The notes under the pieces are model-generated. The model was not told where the DNA came from. It saw only the letters and a list, made by a program, of their open reading frames with translations, and ran no database searches. Shown piece by piece: positions 55,801 to 64,000 of a stretch of 64,000 bases of DNA. The DNA is from Apteryx mantelli. Lineage: Eukaryota > Chordata > Aves > Apterygiformes > Apterygidae. The position numbers and the translations under genes are program-made. How positions within the stretch are numbered: position 1 is the first letter of the stretch; every line of letters starts with the position of its first letter. Location of the stretch: assembly GCF_036417845.1 (NCBI RefSeq), contig NC_089984.1, positions 3,534,001 to 3,598,000 on the forward strand, in the 5' to 3' direction.

Positions 55801-58800
55801 GTTAAGGGCTCCAAACTAAGGTTGAGAAGAGATAGAAGATCAGTGTTTAGGTGTGGAAGAAGCTGTAAAAACTTGGTAAACTGAAGAACACAGTGAGAAT
55901 TATAATGTGGGATCTGAGATGCTGGTGTTGACTATACTTGTGGTGGCCCAAGGATATAGGGTGAAGTACTGTCTGTCTTTGGCCAGCTGAAAACTTCAGT
56001 CTGAAACAGAAATGGCAGATTTCAAAGCTAAATACAAGCTAAGAACAACTGTGTGGTGTTTCAGGCCATCTCTGAGAGGAAAGGCTTTTCTCACCTGGGG
56101 ACTGAAGGGATGGTGCTGATGAGTGTGGGTCTGGGGAAGCGGGGGGGATAGAGAGAAAGGAAGGAGTGATCAAGTGATAGTCCCTAAGGTGGGGAGAGAT
56201 CAAGTAGTCTATAGCTTTTGGAGTGTGGAGAAGTTAGCAGGGTTAGAGCAGTATTATAAAATACTGAGGGAATAATCTCTGCTGCATTTGTATGTTTTGT
56301 GCACAAGCAGAATTATGACATTAGGTTTTCCTACATGGACTTTCAGCGTACCATTGGGAAAGCACTGTCTTGACAGGTTGTATTTTGAGTTGATCTTGAT
56401 GCCTGGAGACTCTCATAAGCAGTAAAGCAGCTATCTGAAATGAAGGCGTCGCAAGGAAGATGTGTGGTCGTGCCAGCATGGTTGTCTATGGAGCAGTGCT
56501 GTGAACTGGATCAGCTTGGTAGCTTTTCCCACCCTGTGTCCTGGCCTTCAGCTTTCTGCACTATCCTGCAAGGAAGAGATGTGGCAGAGTCTTGCTGTTC
56601 ACTCTGTTTTCTCCAGATTAGCTTGCTTTTGGGTGAATGCAGGCAGGCATTCATACCTACCATCTTCACCAGGATTTGGTCTAGGTTTCCAGCAACACGG
56701 AGCTCTGCTGGGCACTGTGGCTGGTAGAGCTGGTGGCAGCCAGGTCTCCCCTCGCATGCAGGAAGGACTACCTATGCCAAGCTGTCAGCCTGCAGTGATA
56801 GGAATCAAGGTTTATGTCCAATTACAGCATTCTGATGGATGACTGTAAGACTGATTGCCTTAAGCGTTTGGGACTATGGAAAATGCACCTGGATTGCAAC
56901 TAAAATGAGAGGCTTTAGACTTTAAAGGAATTTCAGCTGCATGTAAAATACTTCGAAAATATTAGGCCTTATTAGACTCTTAGTACGCAGTATTCTTCAG
57001 GTGATTTAGAGCTGTAAATCCTTATATAGAAAGAGTCCCAAGCATCAAGTCAAAAATCCTGACTAGGTTGAGGATTTCTCAGATTTCTTTAGCACAAGTG
57101 CCACTTAGTAACAAATCTCTTACAGTGTCATGGTCAGACAAGGGAGTAGAATTAGTTTAATGGGAATGCCACATGTGGGTGATATGTGCCCTCTACCCCA
57201 CACCTGCATTTATGGCTACCAGGAAATTGCATAGTGGGAGGAAAAGAATAAAATGCCTATGAAGTTCTAAGGCTGATGCAAAATATAGCTGCTACTTGGA
57301 CATCTTCGAGTGCAGGTATGTCCGTATTATTGTTTAAGTTTCAAACTGATATGAGATGGAATTTGTTATAATGCAGCTGTTTCAAGTATAAGGTGCCTCA
57401 TATAATATGCCCACAACACTCACGATCTCAACATGCAGAATGACTTGAACAAAGCAAATTTTGTAGCCTTCAGTGCAGAAGAGCTTTGTGGAGGCCTCGT
57501 TCCTGGTGACAGTTTCAGTATGTCCCACTAGCAATGTGTGGTTGCTGAACACCACGTGGCAACAAGAGTGAAAAGGAGCGGTGACAGGAGCCCTAAATGA
57601 AAGCCTAGAGCAGTTGCAATTTCTTCCATGGTTTAAAATATGGAAAATGCTTGCAAAAGAACTGAAGTTAACTTTAGGCCAGTTCACTTGATCTGAGAGA
57701 AATTAATCACAGCCTTGTGTCTAATAGGCCCTGACCTCTGTGGAGAGGGGAGGAACCACTTCTATAGCCAACCTTGAATAGTCATCCAAACCTGGCTATG
57801 AAACTCCTTCCTAGGTGGGTCACCACAATCTTCCCCTGATACCTGCGGGGCCAGGTTTGGTAGGATGCACCAGGGTTCAGTACCGGCCAGGGGCTATTTT
57901 GCTTCTGGGACTAAGCCATTTCGCAATCAAGCCTTCTTGACTTGAGCTGCTGAGAGGTGGTGCAGGGCATCTCCTTCCTGCTGGCGTTTTCTGGTAGGAA
58001 AACGCTTGAGAAGACTTTACTAGCCCAGTAGATGAAAGGTAGGTTGTTAGGCTTTGTGGCCATAGTGCAAGTGGAGGTGGTCTTCTGCCTCAGTGTTCCC
58101 AGCTCTGGAGGACCAGGGTTTCTGAATGGCCAGAGCCCAGTCCTCAGAGGGAAAATATATGGGTGCAGGTTGTCTGAGGATGACCCTTGCAGGCAAGCAC
58201 ATCTGGTGAGGGGAAAACACCATTTCTAAAATGATACAGCTGGTTCCATCACCTTGGGCGTTTTCCCCCTTAATATATGTAGAAACACCAGCTGATCTAG
58301 ATAGTAAACAGTGACTCTGAATAGCAATTCTCTGCTGTCCCTTTACTTTGAAAAGCGGAAAACACCATCTCTTAGCTGTTGAATAAGGTGGTTCATGGGA
58401 GCAAAGCGTGCTTATCTAGTTATTTTCAGGCTCTGATATAGGAAGTAGCTGATGCATAAAATGCTTAAAGGAAAAACAAATTCACCAGAGGAAAAATATT
58501 AATTAATACAAAGTGTCTGGTTCAGTTGGTTTTTCTCACTGCACTGAGCCGGTTTGTAGTACAGCATGAGCGGATCAGATGCTTTCTTAGTGTTAGGTAT
58601 GACTTGCTAAATTTCTGAGTTTGCACCTCTAACAAAAAGCATAAAAAGGAGGTTATAAAACAGACGACGATGCCTCTAAAGGCAGTTTCTGTCGAAAGTA
58701 TATGCCCGCTAAATGTAAGATATTTCAGTAGCAGTCTGTAGCATTGATAATGTTCTTATTTTTTGCAAATATACTTGCTAGATTAAAAAAATCGGTTCCC

Positions 58801-59724
58801 AAACTCTAATGTATTCCTGATCCATTTGTACCTAATGAGATGAACCTTCATGAATTTTTGACCTGTTCTAGCTAAATGCTTTATATATTCCCACTAAACT
58901 CAGTGAAGACTGAACTTCTATGTACTATAGTGCCTTTGTAGTCAGTATTTCTCAGATTTTTTTTTTTTTCCCCCCCACCCCTGAGTCAGTAGGAACATTT
59001 GTGCTGTGTCGTGTTCGGTGTTAATTCTCAGTCAAAAACAGTTTAATCATAAAAGAGCCCGTTTCTCAGCAAGATTTGATGAAAACTTGTGTCGAAGGAG
59101 TTCACAGGCAGCTAAGCATCTTTGTTCTTCAAACAGTTGTCTGGCCAGCGGTCTCTAAAAGCAAAGTGGAGAGAAGCTGAATGTGCAGTTGCTTGGGATT
59201 TTTGAAATGAAAATGTAGTTAGAAAGCACAGAGCCCTGAAGGGAAATGAGTTGCAAAACTGAGCTGAAAAGGAAAATTGATATTTGCTGTATTAATTTCT
59301 CACGGTTATTGAGATTTGCATTAACAACCACACTAGAAAGTGACATTATTATTGTTAAAATGATGTTGAAATGCAGAGACTAGCCAGCTACAGGATGTTC
59401 TCTGAGAATGCTACTTTGCTAAAAGAAAGTAAAATAAACAGTTGGTCTCCAGCATCTAAATATTGATACAAAGATGTAAAAGTTTGAAAGGCTTTCTGTT
59501 TCATAAACCAAAATGTGATGGGGAATGTCACAAGGCAGTAGTCACTCTCATGGTGTGAAATATTCTCAGCATCTTCATGACGTAGTTGAAACTCATAGTT
59601 TCCTAGAACAGCAGGTTGAGACCCAAGTAATAGGAGTTAACTACATCATCCAAGAGTCAGTCTGTAGTACCAAAGCAAGGAATGGTATCTTCTGGAGTCT
59701 AGAAATCATTCACTAATTAAAAGT
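52827..59724. other. Intergenic sequence, no gene recognised
   Basis: No exon with a recognisable domain on either strand. A short TCCTC-type tract lies at 55285-55309 and a T/C run at 58959-58975. The remainder is unannotated single-copy sequence. Confidence 0.55.
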
Positions 59725-59910
59725 CCACTGGAAGAGCGTCCCTGGGATAGAGCCCCCAGCAGTGGGGGATCTCCATCCTCAGGGATTGCTCAGACTTACC
59801 TGGACACAGCTCTGAGCAATCCACTGTAGCTGCAACGTTGGCCCTGCTGCGGGCTGGGGTTGGACTGGAGACCCCCACCCAAGGGTGCCTCCATCCTCAG
59901 CCTGGCTGTA
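59725..59910 (+). mobile_element. CR1 LINE 3' fragment (variant-tail subfamily), copy B
   Basis: GGGGGATCTCCATCCTCAGG, then CTGTAGCTGCAACGTTGGCC, GGGGTTGGACTGGAGACCCC and AAGGGTGCCTCCATCC. It shares tail organisation with copies A, C, D and E. Confidence 0.8.
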
Positions 59911-60699
59911 GTTCATTAGGGAGGCTGTATTCTCATAATAAGTATTCTGGCGTTTTATTTTAAATTCTTGCCAGGTTTCTTTTCCTCAAGAAACACTTTG
60001 CATCAGGAAAATACGTAAGGTTTAAGAGGGTTGAGTGTTGCAGCATTAATGAATGAATTAGTCGGAAATGAATATTAATGAAATGCAGTGATTCATTCAT
60101 TTCAATGGAGTAAGTTGGTTTTACTTCACCAGCAACAATGAGTGACTGCAAAGTCAGAAAGCCTTTATCTAACAGCAGCTCTCCCCTTCTGGTCATACTG
60201 GTTTTCCTCTTCTAAATTAAATGGCTAATTGAGTGTTTCCTGGAATTGCCGCATGCACCATTATTCAGCAGGATTTGTCACTTTATTAATGATTCAAACT
60301 GTTGTTTTTCTCCCAGAGAATGCAAGTCCCTGTAGTGGCCGTATCTCCTCCACTTGCCCTGGCAAAATGTGCAGTCCAGTTCAGATTGCCTCCATGAGAG
60401 GAGGTCCCTGCTTAAGATGTATCGCCCCAGTGAACAGAACAGCTTGCAGCCAGCTCCTTTCAGCTAATGCTCAACAGGATTCCCCTTTTAAAATAACCTT
60501 CAATTAATCTCAGTTGTATTCTTCCCCCCCCGGTATGCTTCAGACAACTAACTTGTCAGTCCCAATTATAATTGCGTGTCAATACAGGAGAATGATCTGG
60601 CAAATACAGAGCAAGATGTGTGTGTGTGGTGGGTTTGGGTTTTTTTTTTTCTTCTCACTTTTCCGTTTTGGCCCTTTTTAAGCATTAAAACCTTCAGAC
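59911..60699. other. Intergenic sequence between CR1 copies
   Basis: Unrecognised, with a TG/poly(T) stretch near 60617-60650. Confidence 0.5.
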
Positions 60700-61155
60700 T
60701 TGCCATTAAATTCAGATGAAGTCCTGGGTGAGGCCAGTGGAGGCCACAGGGATGGTGGGGCTGGAGGTCTGAGTGTAGGAGGAGAGGCAGCAGGAGCTGG
60801 GCTGGTTCAGCTTGGATCCAAGAAGGTGAAGGGGGATCCAACTGCATCTTCTGCTGCCCAAAGGGGCTACAGAGATGACTGGGATGGATCTGCTCAAAGC
60901 ACCAGAGCCTGTGCCACAAGATGCAACATGGGGAAATCCTGGCTGGCAATAAGTAATAAATTCCCTGGGTGCATGGTGTGTCCCTAGGGCAGGCCCATAA
61001 GCAGTGGGAGATCTCCATCCCTTGGGATTGCCCAGATTCACCCGGACATAGGCCTGAGCAGCCTGCTGTAGTGGTGATGTTGGCCCTGCTTTGAGCTGGG
61101 GTAGACCAGAGACCCCCAGGGTGTCTTCAGCCAGAGCCTGGCTGTGATTCCTTGG
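60700..61155 (+). mobile_element. CR1 LINE 3' fragment (variant-tail subfamily), copy C
   Basis: The longest of the variant copies. It begins in the 3' part of ORF2 or the adjoining region (GGAGGAGAGGCAGCAGGAGC, then TGGTTCAGCTTGGATCCAAG, corresponding to the CR1 block GAGAGGCTGAGGGAGCTGG) and ends in the variant tail (GATGTTGGCCCTGCTTTGAG, then GACCCCCAGGGTGTC). It has no intact coding capacity. Confidence 0.75.
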
Positions 61156-62589
61156 TATTTTCATGGTGTGGGTGGGTGATGCCAAACCAGAATGACTGTA
61201 CATGTTACCACTTCAGAAAAGAAACTCCTGTCATGTTTGCAAGGTCAGAATAGTTCAAGACAAGAGTCATTTGTGGGAAAATAAACATGGATTTCAAGGT
61301 CATGTATGTAGGTCATTGCCTCCCCTACAGTCACTGGTTAAAACTTGTATACAAACTCCATAGACTCATTTTTGGCATAGGACCAGCTCACATTTGGTCT
61401 TGCCACCGCTGAACATTCCCTTTTTAGCAAAACAGACAATAGTTATTTTCTAGCAGCTTTGTCACCTTCCTAATTTTAAAGAGCGGCTCTTGACATCTAA
61501 AGCGAGTGTCTTATTCCTGTTTAGGTTTCCGTCATCATCTCTAGTGCTGTGTTCAAATGCAAAGGATTAGCAGACCTCAGAAAGGAAAAGATGGATTATA
61601 CCTCAAAGTAGATTTCCACAAATACTCTAAGCAATAATTCAGCCTGTTTTGAGAGCTGATCAAATATAAACTTTGAGTGGTGTTCAGGAAGAGCTGCTTT
61701 CTGCAGTCATGCCTGGTGTCATTTTCCCAAGATAACCGTCAGTTGTCACGCTAAGCACCCTGGTTTTATTTTGGCGCTTGAGCATAATTCTGAGGAGTAG
61801 AAGGCTTTTTAGATTTGTCACAGATGAGATGCTGAGCATTTTACAGAAACGCTTCGTTCTCCAAATAGACCTTCAGTGGCTTAATGTATTTGTGGTTGGC
61901 CAGGTGGTTGTTAGCAGCTGTGTTGTGCCGCTGCAAGCTGCAGTCTGGCACGGACGCTACGAGGCACAACATGACTCGAAAAGCAGAAAGGAGGAAGATG
62001 CTTTATTCCGTAATTGCTGGTGAACTGCAGCATACTGGGAAATGATAAAATCTGGGCTTGGTGGTTTGGAAAACGAAGCTGTGAGTGCTGTGGTACGAGG
62101 TTCCCGCAAGAGAGTAGGTGACTTTGGAGCAGAGCTCTGCTCCGTGTCACAGGGATTTGGGTTTGGAAGTCACTTCTGCTCCTTTTGAGCTGCAACCCAT
62201 GGCATGGCTGTCTAACACTACGCAGCTGTATTGGAAATCCTGGGTTCCTCTGGTCAGCTGCTGCTTTTGTTGTCTATCATACAGGCAAAATAAAGATTTT
62301 TTTTTTCCATTCCTCTCGTGTATTTGAAGGAGTTTCACTCCCTCCTCTCCCTGGGTTTGTTTTGTGGTCAGAGAAATCCCTGATAGTTGCCTGGACCCCA
62401 ATATAAGCAGTATCAGCCCTGCATTAGGTGGTGACAGGTTTGGCTGTGTAAGGGGACTTCCTCTCTCAGATCTATGCCACCTCTCCCTTCTTGAAGGAGT
62501 TGTTCTCTGGGGGAAATCATGGGGGTCAGGGCCTATTTCATGCGGGAGTAAGTCCCTTCCCCCCCTCCCATAGAAGTGGTGCCATGTGG
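61156..62589. other. Intergenic sequence between CR1 copies
   Basis: Nothing recognised. A T run lies at 62299-62308. Confidence 0.5.
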
Positions 62590-62745
62590 AACAGGGCTGC
62601 AAGCACTGGGGGGTCTCCATCCTCAGCGATTGTCCAGACTCACCTGGACGTGGCCCTGAACAACCTGCTGTAGCTGTGACATTGGCCCTGCTGTGAGCAG
62701 GGGTCACAACCGGCGATCTCCGCCCAAGGGTGCCACCAGGCTGTG
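62590..62745 (+). mobile_element. CR1 LINE 3' fragment (variant-tail subfamily), copy D
   Basis: GGGGTCTCCATCCTCAGCGA, then ACAACCTGCTGTAGCTGTGA, CATTGGCCCTGCTGTGAGCA and CCCAAGGGTGCCACCAGGCT. Homologous to copies A, B, C and E. Confidence 0.78.
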
Positions 62746-64000
62746 ACTTTAAGATTAGCTGCCTGTACTAACTTCCCCCAAAAAACCTTCAGGGCCCCTG
62801 TCTCTCTTGGATGATGTACTAATGGAAGGCAGTGAAATGGTTTAGGAATGATAGCTGGGCCCCTAAACAATCTTTGGTAATCCTCATGCTGGCAAGCAAA
62901 GAGGCAAACGAGTTTCTCTGCCTGATGTCATTTATGACCTGTTGTTTCTTTGACCTCAGAGGTTTTGCTTCGAAGAGTCCCCGATGTATTTAACCTGAGT
63001 AGACTTCTAGTCTGTATTAACACTGCTTCAGAAAAGAGACAAGAATTAGTGTGAGTGACTCTTCCCATGGCAATGGTTGGGAAATGAGGAGCTGTTCCCT
63101 AGAAGTAAATCAGAGGGTTGCCCATTGGTCTTGCAGCTACTGCCTTCCGACAGAAGGAAATGGAAACATGTGAGATCTTGAGCTGCACCTTGCTGCGAAA
63201 GCTGCACGTTTTGTGCCTGTAGCTGCTTCTGTCCCCTTGTAAAGGAGGATGTCCCAGGCCCCTTCAGGAGTACAGCGGTGCATTGAAACTCGTGTCCAAG
63301 GTGAAAGTACTTCCCCTGTGGAAGTGCTTTGACAGGGAAGCAGGAACTTAGGACCAAACGGCCCTTTCCATAAAACATTAATGTGTGGAAAATGGCTCCA
63401 AGAGCTCATCCAGGAACCCCCTGGTTAGTTCAAGAGACATGAAGGACATCCTAATTGCTAGACACAGTAATGTATTACAGGAAGTCGAAAGAATTGGGTC
63501 AGTTGTGTCATTTCCCATTAGGCGGCTGGAACAGTCATTTTTATTAAGAACTCAATTCTTCTTAACATGTTTCTCTCTCTGTCTCTGAAGAATGAGTTAT
63601 CGGGATTTGAATGCCTGACATCCATAACGAATAGCAGCCTGAATTAAATATTTTCCATGTGTCAGAACCCCATTTCGCAGTAATAATGCCATTAGCAGGC
63701 AATATTGCTCACCCTGGGGAAATGCAGCCATCAAATATGGCAGCTCTTTTTTGGAGGGGATCACTTGCTCCTCTGCCCCGAAAAATAATAATCATAAAGG
63801 CGCTTTCGTTCCTGTGGTTTTGCGAGAACTAGAAAGCGCGCTGATAGGTCTCCTAGTATATAAATGTAATATTCTCAATCTTGAATTCCTACAGATCCTG
63901 AAGTCATTCCCATTCACTCCTGATGTGGTAACTCCCCATGTGTTCAACAACTTCAGCTTTGCCAAGGTTTGTCAGCAAGCAGAGTTGTAAACATGCTGTT
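62746..64000. other. Intergenic sequence, no gene recognised
   Basis: No exon recognised. In particular, no PRKG1 exon, the gene expected beyond A1CF in tetrapods, is visible before the window ends. Confidence 0.55.

Noticed and set aside
60566..61203. Overlapping minus-strand open frames of 150-163 aa
   Set aside because: They are antisense readings of CR1 copy C and its flanks.
37172..64000. Search for PRKG1 first exons (expected neighbour in tetrapods)
   Set aside because: No frame resembling the PRKG1 alpha or beta N-terminus was seen. The gene probably starts beyond the window.
1..64000. tRNA, rRNA, CRISPR or prokaryotic-type operons
   Set aside because: Nothing of the kind was seen. 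The exon-intron structure and CR1 elements show a vertebrate nuclear locus.

Overview
This is a vertebrate nuclear genomic window. It looks like a bird, or less likely another sauropsid: introns are short, and the recognisable interspersed repeats are CR1 LINE 3' ends, with no Alu, L1 or B elements. The window holds one protein-coding gene that I can support, A1CF (APOBEC1 complementation factor), on the minus strand. All 11 coding exons can be placed to the base from the reading frame and the splice sites. They run from the initiator ATG at 29161-29163 to the stop at 5963-5965. Intron phases are consistent at every junction. The spliced ORF is 1746 nt (581 aa), or 1770 nt (589 aa) when an alternative acceptor at exon 8 is used. 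The human ACF64 and ACF65 isoforms, as I recall them, are 586 and 594 aa.

Layout. Positions 1-3844 are sequence downstream of A1CF or an extended 3' UTR. About 3845-5962 is the likely 3' UTR, with an ATTAAA signal candidate at 3865-3870. From 5963 to 29163 lie the coding exons, separated by 0.7-3.7 kb introns that contain two CR1 fragments, several low-complexity tracts, a 17-bp tandem repeat and a homeodomain/octamer-like motif cluster. From 29209 to 36911 is the large 5' intron, which holds a CR1 fragment and a CpG-dense stretch (about 35.3-36.95 kb). At 36912 there is a minus-strand splice donor that could end a noncoding first exon. Just upstream of it (37043-37171) is a cluster of matches to hepatic factor motifs (HNF1, HNF4 DR1, two forkhead sites), which suits a liver, intestine and kidney gene. 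From 37.2 to 64 kb I see no gene. This looks like 5' intergenic sequence with CR1 copies, one possible LTR-like fragment and unexplained single-copy sequence.

Function. A1CF is an hnRNP-like protein. It has three RRMs (about residues 56-134, 136-218 and 230-303), an RG-rich segment and a C-terminal double-stranded RNA-binding-like domain. In mammals it docks APOBEC1 onto the mooring sequence of apoB mRNA for C-to-U editing, and it also regulates RNAs independently of APOBEC1. In this copy the RNP motifs and the tandem acceptor are intact. The main length difference from human is a 5-residue shorter Ala-rich linker in exon 10.

The most interesting items are the conserved 24-nt tandem 3' splice site, the candidate hepatic promoter, a CR1 subfamily with a distinctive 3' tail present five times in one orientation, and a few compact noncoding motif clusters. 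I found no evidence of a new multi-gene system. No computation or database search was run; human comparisons are from memory.
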